DNA of 64,000 nucleotides from Dryomyza anilis (taxonomy: Eukaryota > Arthropoda > Insecta > Diptera > Dryomyzidae), in NCBI GenBank assembly GCA_951804985.1, contig OX638135.1, positions 67,592,507-67,656,506 on the forward strand. Reading direction: 5' to 3'. A program made the translations under genes and the position numbers. A model generated the notes under the pieces. That model saw only the letters and a list, made by a program, of their open reading frames with translations. It ran no database searches and had not been told where the DNA came from. Of this stretch, positions 1 to 10,722 are shown piece by piece. The number at the start of each line of letters is the position of its first letter. The stretch's first letter is position 1.

Positions 1-73
1 ATACTCGCTAGCAAAGCAGATAGGGCCAAAGATTGTACGGAGAATCTTTCTCTCGAACGCCCCCAGTACTCTC

Positions 74-1687
74 TCATCGGTGGAGGCCAGCGTCCATGTT
101 TCTGCACCATAAAGTGATGAGTGACTTGTAGAGCGTTATTTTTGTCCGGCGAGTGAGGGCTCTGCTTCTCAATTGCCTAGTGAGCCCAAAGTAGCAACTG
201 TTGGTAAGAATTATTCTCCGTTTGATCTCCAGGCTGACGTCGTTGTTGCTGTTTACGCTGGATCCCAGATAGACGAAGTCCCTCACAATGACGAACTTGT
301 GGGTGTCAAAATCAGCTTTTTGTCCAAGACGCACGGACTCTTTTTTCCTTGTTGACACAAGGAACTTCGTCTTGTCCTCGTTCACCGCTAGACCCATTCG
401 ACGCGACTCTTTCTCCAATCTGGAGAATGCTGCGCTGACTGCTCGTGTGCTCCTGCCAATGATATCAATATCGTCGGCATATGCGAGCAGCATGACACTT
501 TTGTTGAGGATAGTGCCGCTTTGACGAAGTTCGGCAGCTCGAACTATTTTCTTCATCAATAAGTTAAAAAAGTCGCACGATAGGGAGTCACCCTGTCTGA
601 AACCTCGTTCGGTATGAAATGGCTCGGGTAGGTCTTTTCATATTCTCACTAAGCAACGTGTGTTGCTCAGGGTATCCTGCAAAGCCTTATAAATTTCGCA
701 GGTATACCGAACTCAGACATTGCGGCGTGTAATCGTTCCTTTATCGGAGTGTCGAAGGCGGCTTTATAGTCGACTAATAGGTGGTAGGTGTCGATCTGTT
801 TTTCTAGGGTCTTTTCCTGGATTAGGCGCAATGTGAAAATCTGGTCTATGGTGGACTTTCCAGGTCTGAAGCCGCACTGATAAGGTCCAATCAGTCTGTT
901 GACGATGGGCTTCAGTCTTTCACATAATACGCTCGATAGAACCTTGTATGCGATATTGAGTAGGCTGATCCCACGGTAGTTGGCGCAGATGTGGGATCCC
1001 CTTTCTTAAGGATTGGGCAGAGTACACTGAGGTTCCAGTCACTTGGCATGCTTTCATCCGACCATATTCTGCTTACGAGCTCGTGCATGCTCTCTATTAG
1101 CTCTTAGCCTCCGGTCTTAAACAATTCAGCAGGCAGGCCATCAGCACTGCGGCTTTGTTGTTTTTCAGCCGAGCAATGGCTGTTCTGAACTCGTCATGGT
1201 CGGGTGGCGGAATCTCAACGTCGTCATCAAGTACTGGGGTTGCCGGGTTTACTTCTCTATCGGTGGAATTGCGGTCATCATCACCGGTCAGCAGTCTAGA
1301 GAAGTGATCCATCCATATTTTCAGTGTGCTCTGGATATCTGTCACTAGATTTCCGTTCTCATCTTTACAAGAAGAGGCTCCGGATTTTGAACCTCCGGCT
1401 AGGCGTCTTATTTTCTCGAAAAATGTTCGAGCCTCATTCCTGTCCCCATGCATCTCAATCTCCTCACACTCACGTCTTTCTGCCTCGCTTTTTTTACGCC
1501 TGAAAAGACGTCTCTCTTCCCTCCTCTTCTCTTTATATCGCTCCTTCGCAGCTCGCGTAGCTACTGACTGCAGGGTGGATTTGTACGCAGCGTCTTTCTC
1601 TGCAGTGGCCGCGCGACTCTCTTGGTCATACCACTGATTCCTCAGGGGGCGTTGGAATCCAAGCACCTCTTCGGCAGCCGTACGCAT
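74..1687 (-). pseudogene. LINE reverse transcriptase, broken
   Basis: The linker piece 1,687-1,097 opens with MRTAAEEVLGFQRP and ends in a NNKAA box. The central RT then lies at 1,090-560 with several frameshifts: a minus-strand reading of about 880-700 shows the CGFRPGKST, VDYKAAFD and MSEFGIPAK blocks. The last piece, 559-74, holds YADDIDIIG, the thumb and VYLGSSVN. The first catalytic aspartate (in VDYKAAFD) and the double aspartate (YADD) are both still readable, so the damage is frameshifts and stops rather than loss of active-site residues. The C-terminus continues outside the window. Confidence 0.75.
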
Positions 1688-1745
1688 AGAGCAGGAGATA
1701 TGATTCCACTGCGCGCTTATATCATCGAGAGGAGGAGTGCTTTGT

Positions 1746-2640
1746 CTAAGCAGGTGTGAGAGTCGAGTGGAAAAAGCTTGCGTTGTCTGTTGTGACGTCT
1801 AGCTTTCTCTGCGTTTGGTTCCGTACGTTCTTCGCAGCGCTTAAGCGTGTGCGGACCTTGGCTGCTACAAGGTAATGATCCGAGTCCATATTGGCACCTC
1901 GGATAGTGCGTACGTCCATCACGCTCGAAGCGTGCCTTCCGTCAATCACAACGTGATCAATTTGATTTCGAGTTTTTTGATCGGGCGACAACCATGTGGC
2001 CTTGTGGATATCGAAATGTTCGAATCTAGTGCTACTAACTACGATGTTTCGTGCTGCGGCGAAGTCGATTAGCCTCGTTCCGTTGTCGGAAGTGTTGGCA
2101 TGGAGGCTAAATTTTCCGATTGTGGGACAATAGATGGCTTCTCTGCCCACCTTGGCTTTAAAATCGACTAGCACGATTCTGATATCGTGGCGGGGCAGCG
2201 CTCGTATGCGTTGTCTAGGCGCTCGTTGAAGCGCTCTTTTGTCTCGTCATCTTTCTCGTTCATCGGAGCGTGTGCACAAATTAGGCTGATGTGGAAATAT
2301 TTGGCCTTGATGCGGATTGTTGCCAGCCTTTCGTCCACGGGCGTGAACCTAGAGACAAGGTGGCGGAGTCTCTTGCCGACCACTAATCCACATCCAAATT
2401 CGTGTCTCTCCGCATGGAAGCTGTAGTAGATATCACAGGACGCTTGTTTCGAACAGCCCTGTCCTGTCCATCGCATCTCCTGGATAGCGGTGATGTCAGC
2501 CTTATATATTTCGAGGACATCTGCCAGCTGGATAGAGGCACCTTCCCTATGAAGGGTCCGGACATGCCAGGTGCATATCCGTAAATCATGGTCCTTAAAA
2601 CGTTTGCGTGGGTCGTCATCGTTGTAATCGGTCGTTATCC
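1746..2640 (-). pseudogene. LINE endonuclease domain (exonuclease-endonuclease-phosphatase fold), broken
   Basis: The endonuclease would nick target DNA to prime reverse transcription. The open pieces are 2,619-2,383 (start region, in another frame), 2,476-2,168 (EMRWTG-like block, GLVVGKRLRHLV, TPVDERLATIRIK, ICAHAP) and 2,174-1,746 (substrate-binding and catalytic end, QIDHVVIDGRH and MDSDHYLVAAKVRTRL). The final SDH box with its catalytic histidine is present. The GDFNAKVG-type box is damaged at the junction between pieces: the visible text is VDFKAKVGR, with the asparagine lost. At least two frameshifts divide the domain. The family call is firm and loss of function is evident. Confidence 0.75.
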
Positions 2641-2655
2641 GAGGCTTCTATAGGC

Positions 2656-3304
2656 TTTGCATAGGTTTTTTCGTGATTTGTTTTTCAAATTAACGGAGAC
2701 TGATCACTGTCATAGCGAGCTCTGTTACAGCGATCGACAAATGTATATGCCAACATTTTGTGAACGTTAGAAATATTGTGTTTGTATTATTTTTTGCACA
2801 CAATTTTAACACATATAAAATTGAACTTAAAATTTCACACCGTGTCATGTCTTTGGAACATATTGGAACATATTTCACGTGATTTTTCCGCACTATTTGT
2901 AACAAAAGTGATTTACGCGACGTGAATTATGTTAATAGTGAGTTTTGGTCATTTCTGCAAAACGAAAATATAATTACAATTGGGTAAAACAAATTTCAAT
3001 TCCAAATACATAAGACTGAGTTTTCCATCTGAAAGTCGCAGAAAATCGAACCGCGAAAAAATCAGATAAAATATATGAAATATTAAAACACTCACTGAAA
3101 TGTAATTTTTTTTGGACCTTTTCCACGTACTTGGCTATATTTTTATTTAAACTAAACTATTTAGGATAAAATTTGACCGAAATTATGAAACTACGTGCAC
3201 TTTGCGTCGTTTTTCTCAATACGCTTGGCACTTTGTACTGATATACGAATACAATTAATTGCAACTAACCTTTTCTGAATATATTGAGTAAAGAAGAGTT
3301 GCAG
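2656..3304. other. AT-rich spacer, no gene recognised
   Basis: No open frame of note on either strand apart from a 71-codon minus-strand frame with no recognisable motif (2,690-2,905). A CTAAC branch-point-like word at 3,264 and a pyrimidine run (ccttttct) precede the candidate splice acceptor at 3,304. Confidence 0.5.
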
Positions 3305-3624
3305 CAAGTAGATATGAACTAGATAAATTGGAACAATACTTCAGCTTCTATGGGTCTTTCGGAATCATCAATTTGGACTCTTCGTATGCTCCTCTAAGAA
3401 TCTGGTTCGAACAGGACCATGTAGAAATGGGAATCGAAATTATGAGTGGAAATGATGAATTTGTTGTAGGTAGGTAACAATCAAAAACGTCGAAGGAATG
3501 GGTGAATTTTTCAGTGAATTCGCTGGCAGAAATGTTGGAACGAAGTCAAACTGATTTGGACAAGGAAAAAAAGACGCAGCAGTTCTTGTTCGTTATAAAA
3601 TTTATTCTTAATTCTTACCAATGA
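3305..3624 (+). CDS. possible last two exons of a non-transposon gene
   Basis: Two open segments in the same frame are joined by a plausible 45-bp intron. Exon 1 (3,305-3,469) follows TTGCAG and contains YAPLRIWFEQDHVEMGIEIM. The intron, 3,470-3,514, starts GTAGGT and ends TTTTTCAG and carries an in-frame stop. Exon 2 (3,515-3,624) encodes SLAEMLERSQTDLDKEKKTQ and ends at TGA 3,622-3,624. AATAAA follows at 3,881. Joined, about 90 residues, acidic and with normal protein composition, unlike the poly-Asn/Lys/Ile translations of the surrounding spacer. I do not recognise the family. No upstream exon was found, so this may be a gene fragment or an unrecognised element's coding end. Confidence 0.35.
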
Positions 3625-3959
3625 CACGATCGGAAACCAAGTTAACGAGAATATTTCTTGTTACTTAACATTAAAACTAAAGTTTAAAAGGAAATATAAA
3701 ATAGATAAAATACTGCGAATTCTAACAGCTTTAAGCGCCGCCTGTATTATAAGTTGCGAACAAAAACTTAAGCGTAGACAATATTGAAAAATGTTAACAA
3801 TTTACGGAGTACATTACAGACGACGTAACGGAAGTATATGTGATTGCTAATATTATGACAAGTAAAGACATTGATAAACTAATAAAATTATATTATAGAA
3901 TAAAATATACAAAATAATTGTTTATTACATATTATTATTATATTATATATTATATGTGC
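3625..3959. other. AT-rich sequence downstream of candidate exons
   Basis: No gene seen. Contains the only candidate polyadenylation signals for the preceding exons (AATAAA at 3,881, and a second AATAAAAT-type word about 20 bases later). Confidence 0.4.
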
Positions 3960-4472
3960 AAATCGCAATCATTTTCTCAAAAAAAAAATACAAGTCTAAT
4001 GACGTGTCTGGTAGCATACATTGAGGGAAAAAGTAATAATAATAAATAAAAATGTAGTAAATTTAAATACTTTTTGGCTCCCTTTTTATTTTAACTTAAT
4101 ACTTTTTATTTAAACTTGGAGTAAATTAATTTTATTTTAACTTGAAGTAAATATTTTTTTTAATTTTATTAGACAGATAATAAATTTCTGTTAAAATTAT
4201 TTGTATAATAATAATATTTTTCAAATGCGCAAGTAAGAAAATTCAATACTTTTTATTTACTTTCAAATTAAATGTCGCGTAATATTTTTTTTGTATGAAA
4301 TATAACCTTTTGTAATAAGTATGTAAATAAATTTTATAGAATTTTTTTTTTTACTTTTTTACGTCACTTTTTTCGTTGTGCATCACGTAGTGTCTCATTT
4401 CCAGTATCACTTTGTCTTAAAAAAAAAAATTGTCACAATAGTTGAGCGGCACTGAAATCAGTTCAGCGATCC
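3960..4472 (+). repeat. diverged copy of the 'AAATACTTTTTATTT' module
   Basis: From about 3,990 the sequence tracks the module seen at 16,290-16,800, 17,960-18,470, 26,340-26,850 and 36,280-36,780: a tgatagcatacactgag-like start, repeated AAATACTTTTTATTT words, a GTATGAAATATAAC block, a CACTTTC/CACGTAG block, then TTGAGCRG..CTGAAATCAG. Here it is interrupted at GATCC by the copia element and resumes at 8,703. It is an older, dispersed copy of part of the tandem array unit. Confidence 0.8.
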
Positions 4473-4963
4473 TATTGAAAATAACTTGTCCTAGATCATA
4501 ACTTGAAAATATGCTACATATATATATATATGATATTTGTGTTCTAGCCGCGGTAGCTCAGTGGTTAGTGCGTTGGACTGCGAGCAGAAAGGTCCCCGGT
4601 TCAAGCCTGGACTGGGGCTAATAACAACTTTTCATAGAAACATTTTTCTATACCGCGTTACCTCTCGGCAGTAAATGGCAAACCTACGAGAGTAAAACAT
4701 TGCCTATGAAAAGCTCTCAATCGCCGTTCGGATTCGGCAATAAACTGTAGGTCCCACCACTTTGAGTACAAATGTAACACGCACAGCTCAAAATGGTGAG
4801 ACAGCTCGGCCGAAGTTCTATACAGAACTGTAGCGCCAAACTATTATTTATTATTAGTTTTCTCATTTGTTAACTACAGAAAATTTTTAATAAAATTTTT
4901 ACTTTTAGCTTTTGAACATTCTTTAAACTAGTTGTGTTTTATTTGCATTTTAATTTTTCAAGA
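4473..4963 (+). repeat. copia 5' LTR, split by a SINE
   Basis: Starts TATTGAAAATAACTTG and ends TTTTTCAAGA directly before the PBS. Without the roughly 310-bp SINE it is about 180 bp, matching the 190-bp 3' LTR at 8,513-8,702 apart from scattered substitutions and small indels (a TA-run and a TTTCA difference), which indicates an old insertion. Confidence 0.88.
4546..4855 (+). mobile_element. tRNA-derived SINE, copy 1 (inside copia LTR)
   Basis: The 5' part is tRNA-like: a polymerase III A box in GGTAGCTCAGTGGTTAGTG and a B box GGTTCAAGCCT, spaced as in a tRNA gene. A roughly 230-bp body follows (CCTACGAGAGTAAAAC, CTGTAGGTCCCACCAC, CTGTAGCGCCAAACTA) and then a short (TTA)n-type tail. The 3' LTR of the same copia (about 8,581-8,588, GTTTCTAGTTTTC) is the empty version of this site, so the SINE arrived after the copia element. 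Relatives are at 18,475, 20,570, 26,855 and 28,951. Confidence 0.9.
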
Positions 4964-4977
4964 GGTTATGGGCCCAG
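4964..4977 (+). other. copia primer-binding site
   Basis: GGTTATGGGCCCAG immediately follows the 5' LTR. It matches the known copia-type PBS, which pairs with the internal part of initiator methionine tRNA rather than its 3' end (established for Drosophila copia). Confidence 0.85.
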
Positions 4978-5047
4978 ACATACTGGAGTAAGCTGTTTGA
5001 AATCAATTATTATAACCGCGAACAAAATTTTGTGAAAATATACAACG

Positions 5048-5770
5048 ATGGATTTTGAGACCAAAATTGATAAATTGCAGAACGAGAGTCAATGGCCGAC
5101 GTGGAAGTTTCAGATTAAGGTAACGCTGATTGCTGCAGAAGTTTACGACGTTGTAACTGGAATTGTGGTACGTCCTACAGATGTTGCTCAATTAAAAGAA
5201 TGGAGACGCAGCGACGCAAAAGCTCAGAAGATCATTGGTACTTACTACGGTTGGTGTATCGCAAATTATGCATATTCAAAACTGTGAGTCTGCAGAGGAT
5301 ATGTGGACGAAGTTACATTCCGTTTTCGACAAGAAGAATGAAACCAGTCTGCTGGTGTTGCACCAGAAGTTCTTTTCATTTACTAAGGAAGCTAATGAGA
5401 ATATGGTGACATTTATTGCTCGTGTCGAAGAACTTGTGCAGAGGCTAAGGTCACTTAAAGATACAATTTCAGATGAAATGGTAATCACTAAGATTATAAT
5501 CTCACTTCCATCTGAACATGCAGCGTTTAGTAGTGCATGGGAGTCTGCTGCTAAAAGTGATCTAACATTGGAAAATTTGCGATCTCGACTTATGATGAAG
5601 AAGATCGACTGGCGGTGCGTGGTGTAATTGAACCTGTGGAAGCTTTACTGGCGAAAAAGGTTGCGGCACGGCAGAATGTCGTTGATGCAAAGAAGAAGCT
5701 GAAGTCAAAAAAGGACAGCTGTTATAGTTGCGGCGGCATGCGACACTGGAAGCGAAACTGTCCAAGAGGT
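5048..5770 (+). pseudogene. copia Gag (capsid plus zinc knuckle), frameshifted
   Basis: Begins ATGGATTTTGAG with WPTWKFQIKVTL and continues into the ESAEDMWTKLHSVFDKKNET and FIARVEELVQRLR blocks typical of copia capsid. One frameshift lies near 5,245 and another near 5,610. A CCHC zinc knuckle (CYSC-GGMRHWKRNC) at about 5,718-5,762 would bind RNA. The start is the first ATG after the PBS and fits the LWxxWKxxI-type N-terminus of the family. Confidence 0.85.
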
Positions 5771-7219
5771 AAAATGTTATCCGACGAGAAAAGTGGCCAA
5801 GCATTTACTTGCGATGTGGTCAAAATGGTGATGACAAAGGATAGCTGGTTGTTAGATTCCGGCGCAAGTCATCACATGAAAAATCGGCGGGAGTGGTTCA
5901 GGAACTTTAAAACTAAATCAATGCCAATTAAAATCGCAAGAAGTGTCATGATGGGAGTTGGCACGGGAACTATTGATGTCCGTTTTTCTGATGGCGATAA
6001 CTGGTATGACGGACACTTGCTGAGCGTCGTGTATGTTCCAGAGCTGGAAATCAATTTGTTTTCACAAAACCATGCTTTAGATCAAGAACTAAAGATCGAA
6101 GGAACTAATGAAGCAGTCATTCTGAAAAGAATTGATGATGGAGCTGCGATTTTAGTTGGAACACGATGTGGTAATTTGACCGTAATGGCGATCGAGGTGA
6201 ATACAGGGCAAATGGACGTGCATTTTGCGGCTAAGCAGATTACACTTAAAATCTGGCATGAGCGGTTTGGCCATCAGAATTTGACCCAAGTAAGACATTT
6301 TTTTGAAAAGAAACGAAGTATTATTTATCGACGAAGAGTTTACATGCGATGCATGTATATACGGAAAACATTATCGAAGCAGTTTTCCTACACGTTTGGA
6401 CCGATCTACCAAGTGTGGTTAAATAATCCATGCTGATGTGTGCGGACCAATGCAGGAGGCATCAATCGGAGGTTCCTGGTATTTCTTGCTGTTGAAAGAT
6501 GACTTTTCTCACTATCGATTCATATACTGTATGAAACAAAAATCTGAGGTTTTTGGACGAATTAAAGCGTTTCTCAAGTTGGTGAAGAATTCATACGGTC
6601 ATACGATTTCTATATTGCGGCCAGATAATTGAACTGAGTTCATCAATTCTGATATCAAAAAGTTGCTGGAGCGTGAGGGTATTCGACATCAGAAGACAGT
6701 ACCGTACACTCTGGAGCAGAATGGTTCGGTAGAGCGAGAGATGAGAGCGATAGTAGAATCGGCGAGAACTATGATTCATGCTCGCAGCATGGAATTAAAG
6801 TTCTGGTCTGAAGCGGGGTCTAATGCAGTTTTCGTAATAAATCGCACGGGAACCAGTACTGTTGTATAAGACACCGTATGATTTGTGGTGCGGTAAAAGT
6901 CAACCATATGCAACCATTTGGCATAGAAGTATTTTTCCACATACCCAAAGAAAAGCGGCAGAAGCTAGATCGGAAGGTGGAGAGGTGTTTTTTCGTTGGT
7001 TATGACGAAAATGTAAAAGGTTTTCGTGTATGGAATCCAGTGACAAATAAAATTCTGATTTCCCGTGATGTGAAGTTTAATGAAGACAAGGTAGAAAAAA
7101 CTACTATGCGTATTCATAAATCAACCACAACTGCAAATGAGGAGGCTGACAAGGAGCCGGAGCCCGTCATAATAAGCGATGATGAGGATTTCCAGGACGC
7201 AAATGGTTCACCTACAGAG
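5771..7219 (+). pseudogene. copia protease and integrase, broken
   Basis: The protease active site DSWLLDSGASHHM is at about 5,840-5,880. The pre-integrase block IWHERFGHQNLTQV follows near 6,250; its zinc-finger end is degraded by a frameshift around 6,300-6,420. The integrase core reads on from 6,438 (GSWYFLLLKDDFSHYRF). A TGA at about 6,628-6,630 sits right after RPDN, where the family has Asp-Asn-Gly-x-Glu-Phe, so the catalytic core is cut. It continues 6,663-6,869 (EQNGSVEREM, with the glutamate region) and 6,878-7,219 (KLDRKVERCFFVGYDE) in another frame. The acidic linker EEADKEPEPVIISDDEDFQD precedes RT. Confidence 0.85.
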
Positions 7220-8421
7220 TAGGTTGTGCGACTTGGATGAAAATAATATCATCAAGAGGCGATTGCGGAACAATCGAGAAATTAATAGTCAGTCTGTGGC
7301 ATTGCTGAGTTTGATAGATACCGAAGAACCGCATACGTATGAGCAAGCAATAACAGAAGAGAACAAAGATCACTGGATTGCAGCAATGCGTGACGAGTTG
7401 GACTCGTTGCAGCGAACAACACTTGGAAGCTGGTAAAGGCACCGTTGGGTAAAAAAATTGTTGATAACAAGTGGGTGTACAAGAGAAAACATCTGGCTGA
7501 TGGATCTATAGAAAGGTACAAAGCGAGACTGGTCGCAAGAGGTTTTACTCAGGTGAAATTCTTCAATGCTGAATGTTTTCTGGGTTTAGAGCTGACGAAA
7601 TTGGATGATGGGTCGATTCATTTGCATCAACAAAGATATGCCAAACAGATTTTGCTACGTTCCAGAATGCAAGAATGTAACAGAGTGTCGACGCCTATGG
7701 ATGCAAATCAAGTATTGGAAAGTTTTGACGATTCGCAGAAGAGCAGTTTTCCATATCGCGAAGCAGTCGGAAGTCTGATGTATCTTGCAGTAGGTACACG
7801 TCCGGACATTAGTTATGCAGTGGGAATCGTAAGTCGGTTTCTTGAAAACTAACACAAGCTCATGTGTCTGCTGTAAAACGGATTTTTAAGTACATTAAGT
7901 CAACTGCTAATCATGGAATTTGATTTGAAGGTAATAGGTCCTATAAGCTTATCGGTTATAGTGATGCTGACTATGAGGGTGATAAGCAGACAAGACGGTC
8001 AATTTCTGGTGATGTGCTTCTCTTTGGATCAGGTTTAATCAGTTGGTGTTCTGAGAGACAAAAATCAATTTCTTTGTCAACTACAGAATCGAAATACATC
8101 GCAGCATCAGGAGCAATTAAGGAACTGATTTGGTTGCAACATCTTCTTAAAGAACTAACAGAGCAACCAATTTTAATGGATTTTTTAATGGATAATCAAA
8201 GTGCAATACGGATAGTAAAAAATCCGGAGTTTCATAAACGCACGAAGCATATTGATGTGCGTTACCATTTCATACGAGAGAAATTTGAAGAGAACTGTTT
8301 TGAACTTAATTACGTTTCGAGCGAAGAACAGTTGGCAGATATATTTACAAAAGCTTTGCCAAGATGTCGTTTTCAAAAACTTCGTAAATTATTAAATATT
8401 ATTAGCGAAGACCAAACTTAG
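7220..8421 (+). pseudogene. copia RT with deleted catalytic core, plus RNase H
   Basis: RT opens with YEQAITEENKDHWIAAMRDE and KWVYKRKHLADGSIERYKAR, then LVARGFTQV. The next residues (FLGLELTKLDDGSIHLHQQR) belong to the far side of the palm: the block holding the catalytic YVDD is absent, consistent with an internal deletion at about 7,555. After a frameshift near 7,850 the RNase H part reads on ([40 protein letters not shown]) and ends at TAG 8,419-8,421. Without the YVDD box this copy cannot supply reverse transcriptase. Confidence 0.88.
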
Positions 8422-8512
8422 TTTATAACTATTTAATTGTTTGATGTAATTGTTTGATTTGTTATTTATATTATTACAACTATTTTCGGGTAACCTAAAC
8501 AAGTAGTGGGAG

Positions 8513-8702
8513 TATTGAAAATAACTTGTCCTAGATCATACCTTGAAAATATGCTACATATATAATCAAATGATATTTGTGTTTCTAGTTTTCTCATTTG
8601 TTAACTACAGAAAATGTTTCAATAAAATTTTTACTTTTAGCTTTTGAACAATCTTTAAACTAGTCTGTGTTTTATTTACATTAGCGCTTCAATTTTTCAG
8701 GA
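8513..8702 (+). repeat. copia 3' LTR
   Basis: 190 bp, starts TATTGAAAATAACTTG and ends TTTTTCAGGA before GATCC. A short purine stretch (AAGTAGTGGGAG, 8,501-8,512) is the likely polypurine tract. Confidence 0.88.
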
Positions 8703-8860
8703 GATCCGAACTGAATATTGTCGCTCAAACTTGTTTGAGCAATCAACAATCGCTCAACCATCTTCGCTAAAACTCATTTGAGCGATCAAAAATCGTTCAA
8801 CCCTCTTCGCTCAAGCTCATTTGAGCGATCAACAATAGCTCAACCCCCTTCGCTTCGTTG
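8703..8860. repeat. GAGCGATC minisatellite, array 1
   Basis: About 40-bp units of the form CGCTCAA..CTCATTTGAGCGATCAA.AATCGCTCAACC. Each unit is itself a near-palindrome because CGCTCAAA and TTTGAGCG face each other, so transcripts or single strands could form small hairpins. Further arrays lie at 16.8, 18.8, 27.2 and 36.8-37.1 kb. Confidence 0.85.
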
Positions 8861-9619
8861 ATATGTCTTTGCAATTGGAACGGAAATGGACTTTTCACGA
8901 TGCAACAACGTATGATGACGCTTATTGCATGTGTAGCAGCTGTGAGGACTTTTACCGAACTGCATGACCTTTAGAAAAACAATTTAAGCAAAGGCCATAT
9001 TTTAGAACATGCGATGTTATATCTGTAGAATTTAGTTTTAGAAATCGAGGGCATATCCGAATGGTATGCTGCTCATCAGGACAAAGTTTGCAGTATGGAA
9101 TAGATACGTTTGTTTGATACGTATTTACTTATTTATGTGGATTATTGTATGTAGAAGTAGTGGACGATTTTTTAAAAGATAATTTATGCTGAAATGAACT
9201 TTTAATTTCAGAAAAAGCCTCCAAAGTCTGATATCGACTTGTTAAAATGAAATCTAGATCGGTCCACTTTGGAATATCTGTTTTATTTCAAAGGAACTCT
9301 TCCCAAAGAGATAATGTTGTATCTGGAAGCTTTGTGGAACAAAGATAAATAATTAAGCAATCCCAAATATTTATGGAAATGTCACACAGTTCATGGGCGG
9401 TTATTCAACTGTGGATATCTCTTTGTATTTTTTTAATTGCAATACCAGATTCGTTTGGTATATGCAGAAGACTAAACATACTTCTCAACTACCTGTTGAC
9501 GAGAATTCGTTTGTTCTCAAAACAAACTTTGAGGTTTTACCACGCTCTGGCAAAACCATCATTAGTGAGAGGCGATTTTTTTTAGTATATATCGGGCTTT
9601 CCCCCGAGTTTTTTTTGGT
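8861..9619. other. no gene recognised
   Basis: Mixed-composition sequence. Two short plus-strand open frames (9,373-9,585 and 9,393-9,665) overlap in different frames and oppose the gag remnant; neither shows a domain. Confidence 0.4.
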
Positions 9620-9621
9620 TC

Positions 9622-10069
9622 AGATGAAACCACAAAGATCGAGAAAGGATGACCACATGAGATAGTATCCAGTGAATATCTCAGTTTCACATGGAGGTAA
9701 GCGGAAATTTTGACTGAAATTTTGAATTTTGAGAACTAAAGAATTGGAAGAATCTACGGGACCTAGCCACAACTTTTGAAAACATTCACCTAACCGAGCG
9801 ACGCACCGAACGTAAGCTTGATAATTGCTGTGGTATCGACCCTTTATGGTTTCCAAATCGTATGATGCATCAGATTCTGAAGTATTATCCTTCTGCGTTG
9901 AAATTTTCACAAGGCAGCATTCGTAAGCTGTCTTCACATTTATCCAAATCGACTTGATCTCGTCTCGATGTACTTCTAATGTGTGCGTCGAGTATCCTGC
10001 AAGTGTTGCATCTGAAAGCTCCGCCTCAAATTCCATCAAGCTGTCGGTAAGAAGAATGAACGAATCCAA
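9622..10069 (-). pseudogene. BEL/Pao-type Gag N-terminal fragment
   Basis: 149 residues on the minus strand. An N-terminal helix-rich part (LMEFEAELSDATLAGYSTHT, EVHRDEIKSIWINVKTAYEC) leads to LPPCETEIFTGYYLMWSSFL, the hallmark start of the BEL/Pao Gag (DUF1759-type) domain. It then stops, so the rest of Gag and Pol are missing. In units B and C the start reads ATGGCCGCTTTGGAT; here the ATG is ATT, so the natural start is lost. It belongs to a different BEL family from the element at 46.5-52.6 kb. Confidence 0.65.
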
Positions 10070-10384
10070 AGCGTCAATGATAAATAATAGGTAACGTCGG
10101 TGGTGAATGAAAAAAGCTCAGAGAAACGTGAAATTATCGAACGAAAAAATTTTTTTTTTGTTTTTTTTTGAAAATATGAAAACCAATTCTCAATAAATTT
10201 ATTAATGAAATATAAATTTATCGTAAATGAGATACAAACCACCAGAAAAGAAGAATTAAATGAAAAATAATTCACAAGACTTAACTCCAAGAAATTTCAG
10301 AAATATGTGGTTATACTGAATTAAGTCTAAAAAAAAAATATTTAGACTGCAATGAAGAAATAATAAAAAAATCAAATGTTGATA

Positions 10385-10568
10385 GCATGCGATCCACGAA
10401 TAATGTCATCATACTGCGAATTCCACCTTGTGGTTTCCGGAGTAATAAAATATTTCCCCATCTTGTTTTTAATATAATCTGCTTTTACGGTAGATTTTGG
10501 GCTCTCTACAATTTGCTGCACTTTTCTTCCAAAGTTTAGTATTTTAAACGAAGAGATTCATAAATTGG
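10385..10568 (-). pseudogene. hAT-type transposase fragment
   Basis: The minus strand reads YESLRLKYETLEEKCSKL, a TAG where a tryptophan codon would fit, RAQNQ, then ADYIKNKMGKYFITPETTRW and NSQYDDIIRGSHAI. The TRWNSxYD block is typical of hAT transposases just before the second catalytic aspartate region. Unit A has an additional 4-bp deletion (TAGATTTTGG versus TAGATTGATTTTGG in B and C) that breaks the frame. With the BED exon at 14.2 kb on the same strand it suggests one dismembered hAT element in each unit. Confidence 0.6.
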
Positions 10569-10722
10569 ATTTTTAATAAGGGTATTCATAAAACGTGTTA
10601 AGTCGTGCTAAATTGTTGTGCTAAATTGTTAAAGTTAGCACCTTTTTATGTGAACGTACTTTTTCTTGTTAACTTAAAAACGCTGTCAAAATGTAATATT
10701 TTTCTAAATATTTTAGTTTCCA

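Larger units (their letters stand above)
1..2655 (-). mobile_element. RTE-like non-LTR retrotransposon, copy 1 (3' end beyond window)
   Basis: Minus-strand LINE remnant. Read 5' to 3' on the minus strand it begins near 2,655, runs through an apurinic-type endonuclease (2,640-1,746), a linker (1,687-1,100) and a reverse transcriptase (1,090-74), and leaves the window at base 1 within the C-terminal part. Related copies lie on the plus strand at 57.9-60.2 and 60.2-61.9 kb, and the copy 2 start aligns with this 5' end. The RT box reads YADDIDIIGRS. The assignment to the RTE/BovB group rests on endonuclease wording (FTPVDERLATIRIKA, ICAHAP) and on the short-repeat 3' tail of copy 2. Frameshifts and stops separate every block, so it is dead. 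Confidence 0.8.
4473..8702 (+). mobile_element. copia-type LTR retrotransposon, degenerate
   Basis: Complete two-LTR element flanked by the 5-bp duplication GATCC (4,468-4,472 and 8,703-8,707). Homologous empty sequence at about 16,808-16,830 reads straight through GCGATCCGAA, which fixes the insertion point. Order inside is gag, protease, integrase, RT, RNase H, i.e. Ty1/copia order with integrase before RT. The PBS matches the copia-type initiator-Met-tRNA site. Stops, frameshifts and an RT deletion make it non-autonomous. Confidence 0.93.

Noticed and set aside
4475..8699. Copia LTR ends set at TG...CA
   Set aside because: With TG...CA ends the flanks (CCTAT and GGAGA) do not match. With TATTG...GGA ends the 5-bp GATCC duplication and the uninterrupted homologous site agree.
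10036..10290. Minus-strand frame with FFSFTTDVTYYLS
   Set aside because: AT-rich leader upstream of the gag fragment; length varies with an A/T run among units.
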